In this document: piece by piece, positions 8,757 to 16,325 of the stretch
Layout of the letters: each line of letters begins with the position of its first letter
Position numbering within the stretch: position 1 is the first letter of the stretch
Assembly: GCA_937910305.1 (NCBI GenBank)
Contig: CALEPS010000169.1
Coordinates: forward strand, 1-16,734
DNA from: an uncultured Bacteroidales bacterium
Lineage (GTDB): Bacteria > Bacteroidota > Bacteroidia > Bacteroidales > Paludibacteraceae
Reading direction: 5' to 3'
DNA: 16,734 bases
Translations under genes and position numbers: made by a program
Notes under the pieces: generated by a model
The model's database searches: none
Told to the model about the DNA's origin: nothing
What the model saw: the letters and a program-made list of their open reading frames with translations, nothing else

Positions 8757-11700
8757 ATGAAATTTGAAAACATACATAAAGTATTAGTTCTTGGCTCAGG
8801 TGCTCTTAAAATCGGCGAAGCCGGTGAATTCGATTATTCGGGCTCCCAGGCGCTTAAAGCTCTTCGTGAAGAAGGAATAGAGACCGTACTGATCAATCCT
8901 AATATCGCTACAGTACAGACATCCGAAGGAGTAGCGGATCATATCTATTTCTTGCCGGTTACCCCTTATTTCGTTGAGCGTCTGATAGAGAAAGAGCGCC
9001 CGGACGGCATTCTGCTTTCCTTCGGCGGACAGACAGCCCTCAACTGCGGTGTCGCTCTTTATCGCTCCGGGGTGTTGGAAAAATATAATGTGCAAGTATT
9101 AGGAACGCCGGTAGAGACAATTATCAATACGGAAGACCGCGAACTTTTCGTACGTCAATTGGACCAGATTGAGGTCAAGACGATTAAATCCGAAGCATGT
9201 GAAACCATAGAAGAGGCTCGTCGTGCCGCAACTGAATTGGGGTATCCGGTTATTATCCGTGCTGCGTACGCTTTGGGTGGTCTTGGCTCGGGATTCTGCG
9301 ACAACGAGCAGGAGTTGGATAGGTTGGCGGAGAAAGCTTTCTCGTTCTCGCCGCAGGTCCTGGTGGAGAAGTCACTCAAGGGGTGGAAAGAGATTGAGTA
9401 CGAAGTAGTGCGTGACCGCTATGACAACTGTATTACGGTATGTAATATGGAGAATTTTGATCCGCTGGGAATACATACCGGTGAATCCATTGTGATAGCG
9501 CCCTCTCAAACGCTCACCAACTCTGAATACCATAAACTGCGCGCTCTTGCTATCCGCATCATCCGCCATTTAGGGATTGTGGGAGAATGTAATGTGCAGT
9601 ATGCCTTTGATCCTGAATCGGAAGACTACCGCGTTATTGAGGTTAACGCACGTCTCAGCCGTTCTTCTGCCTTGGCGTCCAAGGCAACCGGCTATCCTCT
9701 TGCGTTTGTTGCAGCAAAGTTAGGCCTCGGATATGGTCTGTTTGAACTCAAGAACTCCGTTACGCAATCCACTTCCGCTTTCTTCGAGCCTGCGCTGGAT
9801 TATGTGGTATGCAAGATACCTCGTTGGGATTTGGGTAAGTTCCGCGGGGTAAACCGTGAACTTGGTAGCTCCATGAAATCCGTAGGTGAAGTAATGGCAA
9901 TAGGCCGTACTTTCGAAGATGCAATTCAGAAAGGTCTAAGAATGATCGGGCAGGGAATGCATGGTTTTACGGAAAACAAAGACCTTCATGTGGATGATCT
10001 GGATGCGGCGCTCAAGGCGCCTACGGACAAGCGCATTTTTGCTATTGCACAAGCGATGTATGAGGGCTATAGCGTAGAGCGGATACATAAACTGACGAAG
10101 ATTGATAATTGGTTCCTGCAGCGCCTGGAGCACATCATTCAATGGGATCTCAAACTCAGACAGACGGGTGGGTTGGAACATCTGTCGCATGACCTCCTTC
10201 TGCGCGCCAAACAGTTGGGATTCTCGGATTTCCAGATTGCACGGGCTGTTGGATTAGGCAAGCAGATGCCGATGGATCAAGCGGTCATTAAGATGCGTGA
10301 ATTCCGTAAGAACATGGGCGTACTGCCGGTCGTAAAACAGATAGACACGTTGGCAGGAGAGTTCCCGGCACAGACCAATTACCTCTATTTGACTTATAGT
10401 GGCATAAAGAACGATGTGCATTATACGGGAGACCATAAATCAATTATTGTATTGGGTTCCGGCGCATACAGGATCGGTTCGTCTGTAGAGTTTGACTGGT
10501 GCGGAGTACAGGCTCTGAATACCATCCGCAATAATGGGTTCCGCTCGGTTATGATCAATTATAACCCCGAGACTGTTTCTACGGATTATGATGTGTGTGA
10601 CCGCCTCTATTTCGATGAACTCACGTTTGAGCGCGTGATGGATATCATTGAACTGGAGAACCCGCAAGGAGTGATCGTCTCCACCGGAGGGCAGATCCCA
10701 AACAATCTGGCGATGAAACTGGACAAACAGCAAGTTCCTATCTTGGGCACTTCGGCAAAATCCATTGATAACGCAGAGGATCGGGATAAATTCTCTGCAA
10801 TGCTGGACCGTATCGGAGTGGATCAGCCGGAATGGAGTGCTTTGACCTCGATGGACGATGTAGAAAAGTTCATTGAGAGGGTAGGATATCCTGTCCTTGT
10901 ACGTCCGTCTTATGTCCTTTCCGGAGCAGCGATGAATGTCTGCTCCAACGAGGAGCAACTGCATAAGTTCCTGCAACTGGCAGCCAAAGTGTCGAAAGAG
11001 CATCCTGTGGTTATTTCCAAGTTCATGACCAATACCAAAGAAGTGGAGATGGATGCTGTTGCGCGCGACGGAGAGATAATAGCATATGCTATCTCCGAGC
11101 ATGTGGAGTTTGCCGGAGTCCATTCGGGTGATGCTACGATCATGTTCCCCGCGCAGAAACTATATGTAGAGACCGTACGCCGTATAAAACGTATTTCCGG
11201 TAGGATAGCGCGTGAACTGAATATCTCCGGACCGTTCAATATCCAATACTTGGCGCGGGAGAATGAGATCAAAGTAATCGAGTGCAATCTTCGTGCATCA
11301 CGGTCGTTCCCGTTTGTGAGCAAAGTGCTGAAGATCAATCTCATAGATCTCGCAACTCGTATCATGCTTGGGCTGCCTATCGAGCGACCCCACAAATCGC
11401 TCTTTGATTTTGACTATGTGGGAGTAAAAGCCTCGCAGTTCTCTTTTAACCGACTTCAGGATGCCGATCCTATACTGGGAGTGGACATGGCTTCTACCGG
11501 CGAAGTGGGATGCCTTGGAGAAGACGCAAGTTGTGCGCTCCTCAAATCGCTGTTATCGGTAGGAATGCGTATTCCTAAGAAGAATATTCTTTTCGCCATA
11601 GGCGGACCGAAACAGCGTGCGCATCTTCTGGATGTTATCAAGAGACTTGTACAACGCGGCTATACCATCTACGCCACGGGAGGTACAAGTGAGTTCCTCA

Positions 11701-12002
11701 ACGGGGTAGGCGTGCCTAATATCCGGGTGTACAAGAAAGAGCATCTGGATGAATTCGGCCAGCTGAAACAGCCGATTGTCTCTAATCTGATGCATAACAA
11801 ACAGATTGAGCTGTTTGTCGGCATACCTGTGGATACCTTGGCGGACACGGTGCATGACAGTTATTACCAGATGCGGCGTACGGCAGTGGACCTCAATATA
11901 CCGTTGATCACCAACGCCCGGTTGGCAGAGGCATTCATCAATGCTTTCCTTGATGTGCCGCTGGATACGCTTGCTATCAGAGAGTGGAGCGAGTATAAGT
12001 AA
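8757..12002 (+). CDS. carB: Carbamoyl-phosphate synthase large subunit
   Basis: CarB uses bicarbonate, two ATP and the ammonia released by CarA to make carbamoyl phosphate. The 1081-residue protein shows the expected duplicated layout. The first synthetase half opens with GSGALKIGEAGEFDYSGSQ (13-31) and carries AYALGGLGSG, GWKEIEYEVVRD, IHTGESIVIAPSQTL and VNARLSRSSALASKATGYP. The second half begins near residue 562 (VLGSGAYRIGSSVEFDW) and has SYVLSGAAMNV, GVHSGDATIMFPAQ and ECNLRASRSFPFVSK. The allosteric MGS-like domain runs from about 940 (KKNILFAIGGPKQRAH) to 1070, including YATGGTSEFLNG and RRTAVDLNIPLITN. The motif wording is much nearer eukaryotic CPSases than E. coli CarB. The next gene starts 31 nt on, the widest gap in the operon. 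Confidence 0.97.
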   Translation: MKFENIHKVLVLGSGALKIGEAGEFDYSGSQALKALREEGIETVLINPNIATVQTSEGVADHIYFLPVTPYFVERLIEKERPDGILLSFGGQTALNCGVALYRSGVLEKYNVQVLGTPVETIINTEDRELFVRQLDQIEVKTIKSEACETIEEARRAATELGYPVIIRAAYALGGLGSGFCDNEQELDRLAEKAFSFSPQVLVEKSLKGWKEIEYEVVRDRYDNCITVCNMENFDPLGIHTGESIVIAPSQTLTNSEYHKLRALAIRIIRHLGIVGECNVQYAFDPESEDYRVIEVNARLSRSSALASKATGYPLAFVAAKLGLGYGLFELKNSVTQSTSAFFEPALDYVVCKIPRWDLGKFRGVNRELGSSMKSVGEVMAIGRTFEDAIQKGLRMIGQGMHGFTENKDLHVDDLDAALKAPTDKRIFAIAQAMYEGYSVERIHKLTKIDNWFLQRLEHIIQWDLKLRQTGGLEHLSHDLLLRAKQLGFSDFQIARAVGLGKQMPMDQAVIKMREFRKNMGVLPVVKQIDTLAGEFPAQTNYLYLTYSGIKNDVHYTGDHKSIIVLGSGAYRIGSSVEFDWCGVQALNTIRNNGFRSVMINYNPETVSTDYDVCDRLYFDELTFERVMDIIELENPQGVIVSTGGQIPNNLAMKLDKQQVPILGTSAKSIDNAEDRDKFSAMLDRIGVDQPEWSALTSMDDVEKFIERVGYPVLVRPSYVLSGAAMNVCSNEEQLHKFLQLAAKVSKEHPVVISKFMTNTKEVEMDAVARDGEIIAYAISEHVEFAGVHSGDATIMFPAQKLYVETVRRIKRISGRIARELNISGPFNIQYLARENEIKVIECNLRASRSFPFVSKVLKINLIDLATRIMLGLPIERPHKSLFDFDYVGVKASQFSFNRLQDADPILGVDMASTGEVGCLGEDASCALLKSLLSVGMRIPKKNILFAIGGPKQRAHLLDVIKRLVQRGYTIYATGGTSEFLNGVGVPNIRVYKKEHLDEFGQLKQPIVSNLMHNKQIELFVGIPVDTLADTVHDSYYQMRRTAVDLNIPLITNARLAEAFINAFLDVPLDTLAIREWSEYK

Positions 12003-12033
12003 TTCGTAATTTTAATTCGTAATTCGATATAAT
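12001..12033 (+). repeat. AT-rich near-tandem heptanucleotide spacer before purC
   Basis: The carB-purC gap is built from imperfect 7-nt units based on TAATTCG: TAATTCG, TAATTTT, AATTCG (one base short), TAATTCG, then ATATAAT just before the ATG. This is seen directly. A comparable 7-nt period built on GAATTTT lies before the aminotransferase gene. Whether it is a slippage product or has a role in spacing or translation cannot be told from sequence. Confidence 0.6.
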
Positions 12034-12978
12034 ATGAACGCATTAACATCAACCAATTTTTCTTTTCCCGGTCAAACGAGTGTCTATCATGGCAAAGTAC
12101 GTGATGTCTATTTCATTGGCGACAACCTGCTTTGTATGGTGGCTACAGACCGCATCTCTGCTTTTGACGTCATTCTGCCGGAGGGAATCCCCTTCAAGGG
12201 ACAGATCCTCAACCAGATTGCGGCTAAGTTTCTGAATGAGACAAGGGATATAGTGCCTAACTGGCTGTTAGCGACACCGGATCCGATGGTTTCTATCGGC
12301 TATCGTTGCAAGGGCTATCCGGTTGAAATGATTGTACGCGGCTACCTCTGTGGATCTGCCTGGAGGGCATACAAAGCCGGTGCACGGGAGATCTGCGGGG
12401 TAAGACTGCCGGAAGGGATGAGAGAGAATGAGAAGTTCCCGACTCCTATTATCACACCTACCACCAAAGCGGAGATAGGTACCCATGACGAGGATATCTC
12501 ACGCGAAGAGATCCTTGCGCGCGGATTGGTGCCGGAGAATGAGTACAGGCAGATAGAGCAGTATGCGTTGGCGCTCTTTGCCAGAGGTCAGGAGATAGCC
12601 GGGAAACATGGACTCATCCTGGTTGACACCAAATATGAGTTCGGCTCGTGCAACGGACAAGTGATGCTGATGGATGAGGTACATACGCCTGATTCAAGCC
12701 GCTATTTCTATGCTGAGGGCTATGCGGAACGGTTTGAAGCGGGAGAACCGCAGCGCCAGCTGTCCAAAGAGTTCGTCAGAGAATGGCTCATGGGCAATGG
12801 TTTTCAAGGCAAAGAGGGACAGCAGGTTCCGGAAATGACTCCTGCTGTTGTGCAATCGATCACAGATCGTTATGTGGAACTGTACGAAGGTATTACAGGG
12901 GACGCGTTCATGAAAGAAGAGACCTGTGATTTAGCAACACGCATTGAGAATAATATCAATGCTTATCTGAAGAAATAA
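12034..12978 (+). CDS. purC: Phosphoribosylaminoimidazole-succinocarboxamide synthase (SAICAR synthetase)
   Basis: PurC joins CAIR and aspartate with ATP to give SAICAR, which PurB then cleaves. The 314-residue product is in the longer family class (yeast and Bacteroidetes size) rather than the ~237-residue E. coli class. Visible motifs are YHGKVRDVYFIG (18-29) for the nucleotide-binding start, ATDRISAFDVILPEGIPFKG (37-56), the substrate segment VEMIVRGYLCGSAW (97-110), TPTTKAEIGTHDE (141-153), and LVDTKYEFG (about 196-204), which supplies metal ligands. The start is the first ATG after the 31-nt repeat spacer. The product depends on aspartate, linking it to the aminotransferase gene downstream. 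The PurF-like gene begins 29 nt after its stop. No truncation or frame change is seen. Confidence 0.97.
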   Translation: MNALTSTNFSFPGQTSVYHGKVRDVYFIGDNLLCMVATDRISAFDVILPEGIPFKGQILNQIAAKFLNETRDIVPNWLLATPDPMVSIGYRCKGYPVEMIVRGYLCGSAWRAYKAGAREICGVRLPEGMRENEKFPTPIITPTTKAEIGTHDEDISREEILARGLVPENEYRQIEQYALALFARGQEIAGKHGLILVDTKYEFGSCNGQVMLMDEVHTPDSSRYFYAEGYAERFEAGEPQRQLSKEFVREWLMGNGFQGKEGQQVPEMTPAVVQSITDRYVELYEGITGDAFMKEETCDLATRIENNINAYLKK

Positions 12979-13007
12979 ATTTAAGTCTGTTTATTTAAGG
13001 AATATTT

Positions 13008-14438
13008 ATGGCAGGTTTTTTTGGAACAATTAGTACTACTCCCTGTGCTGCGGATGTATTTTATGGAACCGATTATCATTCGCATTTAGGCACACGCCGT
13101 GGCGGAATGGCTACTTTTGATAAGGAAACGGGGCATTTCAACCGGGTGATACACTCTATCTCCCAGGCTTCCTTCCGGACCAAGATGGAGGATGAATTGC
13201 CGAAATTCATTGGCAATGCAGGAATTGGAATTATCTCGGACACGGATGCTCAACCGCTTCTGTTCAATTCGCATCTCGGGCGTTTTGCGCTTTCTACGGT
13301 GGGTAAGATTGCTAATCTGGATGCGCTGGCGGAAGAGGCTCTGGAGTGCAATATGCATCTGTCGGAGTTTTCTTCGGGAAAGGTCAATCCTACGGAGTTA
13401 GTAGGGCTGATGATTATTCAGAAACCTACGTTGGAAGAAGGAATACGCTATGCCCAGGAGAAAATCAAAGGCTCTCTCTCTTTGATGCTTCTTACCGAGA
13501 ACGGCATTGTGTGCGCGAGGGATCTGTGGGGACGGACGCCTTTGATCATCGGGCAGAAGGAAGGGGCTTTCTGTGCGGCAAGTGAACCGTCTTCTTTTTA
13601 CAATCTCGGTTTTACCAGGCTCCGAGATCTGGGACCGGGTGAGATTGTGCGTCTGTACGCCGATAGAGTAGAGTTGCTTGTGCCGCCTATGCCGGACCAT
13701 ATGCAGATCTGTTCGTTCTTATGGGTTTACTACGGTTTCCCTACATCCTCATTCGAAGGACGTAATGTGGAGGATGTCAGAAACTATATCGGTTTCGCAA
13801 TGGGCAAAGAAGATGACACACGGGTGGATTGCTGTTGCGGCGTGCCGGATTCGGGTATCGGTATGGCTATCGGTTATTCGGAGGGACATAATGTGCCGTA
13901 CCGACGCGCTATATCAAAATATACGCCTACATGGTCCCGCTCGTTCATGCCGACCAATCAGAACATGCGCAGCCTGGTGGCTAAAATGAAATTGATCCAG
14001 AATAACGCTATCTTGCGCGACAGAAGGGTGTTGCTTTGCGACGATTCTATTGTGCGCGGAACGCAACTGAGGGATAACACACGCTGTCTGCTGGACGGAG
14101 GAGCCAAAGAGATACATATGCGTGTGGCATGTCCTCCGCTCGTGTACGGGTGTCCGTTCATCAATTTCTCGGAGTCCAAGTCCGTGATGGAACTTATCAC
14201 GCGGCGTGTTATTGCGGAACTGGAAGGACCGGAAGCAGCCGCTGACGATGAGAGAGTAAGGGCTTATACTGTTACTGATTCGGAGGAATACAAGCGGATG
14301 GTGGATTGTATTGCTGAGAAGTTCGGACTGCAGTCGCTGCGTTTTACCAAGTTGGAGACCCTCATACGGGCTATCGGGTTGCCGCGCAGCCATGTCTGTA
14401 CCCATTGCTTCGACGGATCCTCCGCGCACACATTGTGA
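13008..14438 (+). CDS. PurF-like amidophosphoribosyltransferase homologue with degenerate glutaminase domain
   Basis: The 476-residue protein has the PurF architecture, an Ntn-hydrolase-like N-terminal half and a type I phosphoribosyltransferase C-terminal half. The PRPP loop VLLCDDSIVRGTQL (341-354) is intact and GVPDSGIGMAIGY (278-290) matches Bacillus PurF. Cys235, Cys382, Cys464 and Cys467 fall where B. subtilis PurF holds its [4Fe-4S] cluster. The N-terminus is MAGFFGTIS, so the nucleophile Cys that should follow Met is Ala. The GHxRY motif reads GIISDTD (74-80), the HNGN oxyanion motif reads TVGK (97-100), and the TSDSE region reads VNPTE. An in-frame TAA at 12996-12998 excludes a hidden upstream Cys start. 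It probably uses free ammonia or a partner's ammonia, or has another acceptor; this is inference. From memory, similar MGGFFG-type proteins occur in other Bacteroidia under the purF name. Confidence 0.9.
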   Translation: MAGFFGTISTTPCAADVFYGTDYHSHLGTRRGGMATFDKETGHFNRVIHSISQASFRTKMEDELPKFIGNAGIGIISDTDAQPLLFNSHLGRFALSTVGKIANLDALAEEALECNMHLSEFSSGKVNPTELVGLMIIQKPTLEEGIRYAQEKIKGSLSLMLLTENGIVCARDLWGRTPLIIGQKEGAFCAASEPSSFYNLGFTRLRDLGPGEIVRLYADRVELLVPPMPDHMQICSFLWVYYGFPTSSFEGRNVEDVRNYIGFAMGKEDDTRVDCCCGVPDSGIGMAIGYSEGHNVPYRRAISKYTPTWSRSFMPTNQNMRSLVAKMKLIQNNAILRDRRVLLCDDSIVRGTQLRDNTRCLLDGGAKEIHMRVACPPLVYGCPFINFSESKSVMELITRRVIAELEGPEAAADDERVRAYTVTDSEEYKRMVDCIAEKFGLQSLRFTKLETLIRAIGLPRSHVCTHCFDGSSAHTL

Positions 14439-14459
14439 ATTTTGAATTTTGAATTATAT
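14439..14459 (+). repeat. AT-rich heptanucleotide repeat spacer before the aminotransferase gene
   Basis: The 21-nt gap, together with the preceding stop codon, reads as GAATTTT, GAATTTT, GAATTAT, a clean 7-nt period that ends at the ATG at 14460. It resembles the TAATTCG heptads before purC in period and position but not in unit sequence. A TTG at 14442 lies inside it in the frame of the next gene, but it is an unlikely start. Confidence 0.55.
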
Positions 14460-15632
14460 ATGCAAGTATCTAATCGTATTTTTAAGATTGAAGCCTCGCA
14501 GAGTCTGGTCATGGCTGCTCGTGCGAAGGCGATGAAAGCCGCAGGTGTCGATGTGGTTAGTATGTCTTTGGGTGAACCGGATATGGATACTCCGGAACAT
14601 GTACGTCGCGCCGCACAGGAGGCGGTGGACAACCACTGGTCGCATTATGGACCCGTGGCGGGTATTCCGGCTTTGAGAGAAGCGGTTGCGGGCTATCAGA
14701 ACTCAATCACGGGAAATGCTATCCCGTGGATTGCGGATGACGTGCTGGTGTCGGCGGGAGCTAAAATGGCAATTTATAACGCCATACAGGCTGTTGTCAA
14801 CCCCGGAGACGAGGTGGTTATTCCTACGCCCAGTTGGGTTAGTTATAGCGAGATGGTCAAACTGGCGGAAGGTGTTGTAGTGCCGGTACAGACGGATTTC
14901 GAGAACCGCTATTGTCTGACGCCTGCGCAACTGAGAGCGGCTCTTACGCCTAAAACACGCATGGTCATTCTTTGTTCGCCGAATAACCCTACGGGCAGTG
15001 TCTATTCGGGAGAGGAGTTGGACGCGCTGGTGAATGTATTACGCGATTTTCCGGAGGTCTATATCCTTTCCGATGAGATTTATAACGAACTGGCGTACGG
15101 AGTTGTTCCTCCTTCCTTCTCGCATTTCTCGGACTTGGCGGAACGCCTTATCATCATCAACGGAGTAAGCAAAGCCTATGCCATGACCGGCTATCGTCTG
15201 GGTTGGCTTATGTCTAAAAACAAAGCTTTTGTCAATGCCTGCATCCGCTTGCAGGGACAACAAATCACATGCGCAACCATGATCGCGCAAAAAGCAGCGG
15301 AGGCGGCGCTGACCGGAACGAAGGAGTGTGTGGAAGAAATGAGACAGGTCTTCGCGAAACGCCGGGAGCTGATTCGTTCGCTTACGCAGAAGATACCGGG
15401 ACTCAAGTTCCATGAACCGCAGGGGGCTTTCTATCTCTTCCCGGATGTGAGTGCATGGGGGACGGGAGACGAAGTGGCGGAGCGCTTGTTAGAAGAGGCG
15501 CATGTGGCGGTTGTGCCCGGGTCGGCGTTCGGATGCCCGAACTGCATCCGGCTCTCTTATGCCATCAGCGAGGAAGAAATACGGACTGCTATGGATAGAA
15601 TAGCAAACCTCTTAAATAATTGGAAAAAATGA
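14460..15632 (+). CDS. Class I pyridoxal-phosphate aminotransferase, aspartate aminotransferase type
   Basis: This is a 390-residue fold-type I aminotransferase, most like the Thermus/Bacillus group of aspartate aminotransferases that interconvert oxaloacetate/glutamate and aspartate/2-oxoglutarate. Visible features are the N-terminal MSLGEPDMDTP (35-45), SHYGPVAGIPALREAV (61-76), SAGAKMAIYNAIQ (98-110), CSPNNPTGSVYS (172-183) with the PLP-contacting Asn, SDEIYNELAYG (204-214) with the Asp that pairs the pyridine nitrogen, and the Schiff-base Lys238 in NGVSKAYAMTGYRLGW (234-249). Near the C-terminus, CIRLSYAIS holds the carboxylate-binding Arg. The ATG at 14460 is preferred to a TTG at 14442. 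Within this operon an aspartate-making role fits, since PurC and PurA consume aspartate, but motifs alone do not exclude aromatic or alanine substrates. Its stop overlaps the next ATG (ATGA). Confidence 0.88.
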   Translation: MQVSNRIFKIEASQSLVMAARAKAMKAAGVDVVSMSLGEPDMDTPEHVRRAAQEAVDNHWSHYGPVAGIPALREAVAGYQNSITGNAIPWIADDVLVSAGAKMAIYNAIQAVVNPGDEVVIPTPSWVSYSEMVKLAEGVVVPVQTDFENRYCLTPAQLRAALTPKTRMVILCSPNNPTGSVYSGEELDALVNVLRDFPEVYILSDEIYNELAYGVVPPSFSHFSDLAERLIIINGVSKAYAMTGYRLGWLMSKNKAFVNACIRLQGQQITCATMIAQKAAEAALTGTKECVEEMRQVFAKRRELIRSLTQKIPGLKFHEPQGAFYLFPDVSAWGTGDEVAERLLEEAHVAVVPGSAFGCPNCIRLSYAISEEEIRTAMDRIANLLNNWKK

Positions 15633-16270
15633 CCATACACCAATTTCTTCCCCCCTTCAAGGGGGAGTCGGAGGGGGCCTTCACTTCCTCCCTTTGGGCG
15701 GGAATTCTCATCGCTATCGCAGGGTGGGGGTTTCTGGCTAATCCGGTGTTGGGCATGTTCCTGTTCTGCGTAGGACTGATTGCGGTGGTCAAATACCGCG
15801 CAAAGTTATACACGGGAACGGCAGGATTTCTGACTTCCTGGAAGGAACTGCTGCCTCTCTTGTTAATCCTGCTGGGTAATATTATCGGCTGTCTGCTGGT
15901 GGCGGCGGTTTCTCTTTTCTCGCCTTTGGCGCTGCCGGAAGCGGCAACGAAGGTTATTACGGCGCGGCTGGAGACAGGATGGCTCGGAACAGGACTTCTG
16001 GCAATAGGTTGCGGTCTGTTAATGTCGCTGGCTGTGGATTTCGCAAGGCGGAACAGAGATTTCTCGGATTGGCTGCCGTTGTTGTTTGCCGTGCCGGCAT
16101 TCATCCTCTGCGGTTTCCCGCACTGCGTCGCGGATGCGTTTTATTGCTGTGTTTATCTGCTTAATGCCACCGACATCTCCTGGGGACCGTTGCTTGCCTA
16201 TTATGTTTCCATCGTCCTGGGTAATTTCGTGGGCTGTAACCTCTACCGACTTTTCACCTCCCCTTCCTAA
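15629..16270 (+). CDS. FNT-family (formate/nitrite) channel, short form
   Basis: This 213-residue membrane protein has six hydrophobic segments, at about 22-38, 40-55, 74-97, 117-139, 148-172 and 187-208. It fits the two-fold repeated FNT aquaporin-like fold of FocA and NirC. Family features are LYTGTAGF (60-67) in the first omega-loop region, LGNIIGCLL (82-90) and LGNFVGC (197-203) as paired GN-xx-G motifs, and CGFPHCVADAFY (161-172) with the central pore His165. Position 169 is Asp, where FocA-type proteins usually have Asn (HSIAN). The chain is shorter than typical 250-285-residue members. The ATG at 15629 overlaps the aminotransferase stop (ATGA); a TTG at 15620 is also in frame. The first 18 residues are encoded partly by a GC-rich palindromic element. 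Next to purT and folD, formate is the likeliest substrate, but this is inferred. Confidence 0.82.
   Translation: MTIHQFLPPFKGESEGAFTSSLWAGILIAIAGWGFLANPVLGMFLFCVGLIAVVKYRAKLYTGTAGFLTSWKELLPLLLILLGNIIGCLLVAAVSLFSPLALPEAATKVITARLETGWLGTGLLAIGCGLLMSLAVDFARRNRDFSDWLPLLFAVPAFILCGFPHCVADAFYCCVYLLNATDISWGPLLAYYVSIVLGNFVGCNLYRLFTSPS
15650..15677. repeat. GC-rich REP-like palindrome inside the start of the FNT gene
   Basis: A perfect 15-nt inverted repeat, CCCCCTTCAAGGGGG (15651-15665), is followed by AGTCGGAGGGGG. It can form a five-base-pair G-C stem with a TTCAA loop. From memory, C-run/G-run palindromes of this style are dispersed in many Bacteroidetes genomes. Here it is translated as residues 8-16 of the FNT protein. 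There is no T-tract after it, so it is not an intrinsic terminator. Confidence 0.55.
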
Positions 16271-16325
16271 ATTCCTTCAGACATTTTCTATCCCGTCACC
16301 AATTAATTGCTTCATTCTCTACTTT

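Noticed and set aside
10440..11123. Long open frame on the minus strand (227 codons) inside carB
   Set aside because: It lies fully antisense to the conserved second half of CarB, and its translation is rich in His, Arg and Cys without any family motif. It is a shadow of high-quality coding sequence.
13008..13050. Misplaced start hiding the usual Met-Cys N-terminus of the PurF-like protein
   Set aside because: An in-frame stop lies four codons upstream (12996-12998), and the residues after Met (AGFFG) align with the position of CGI(V)G in normal PurF. The other glutaminase motifs are also lost.
14442..14459. TTG start for the aminotransferase inside the heptad spacer
   Set aside because: It would encode six residues from repeat sequence. 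The ATG at 14460 gives the normal class I N-terminus.
15650..15677. GC-rich palindrome as an intrinsic terminator after the aminotransferase gene
   Set aside because: No T-tract follows, and the palindrome lies inside an intact FNT reading frame that overlaps the upstream gene.
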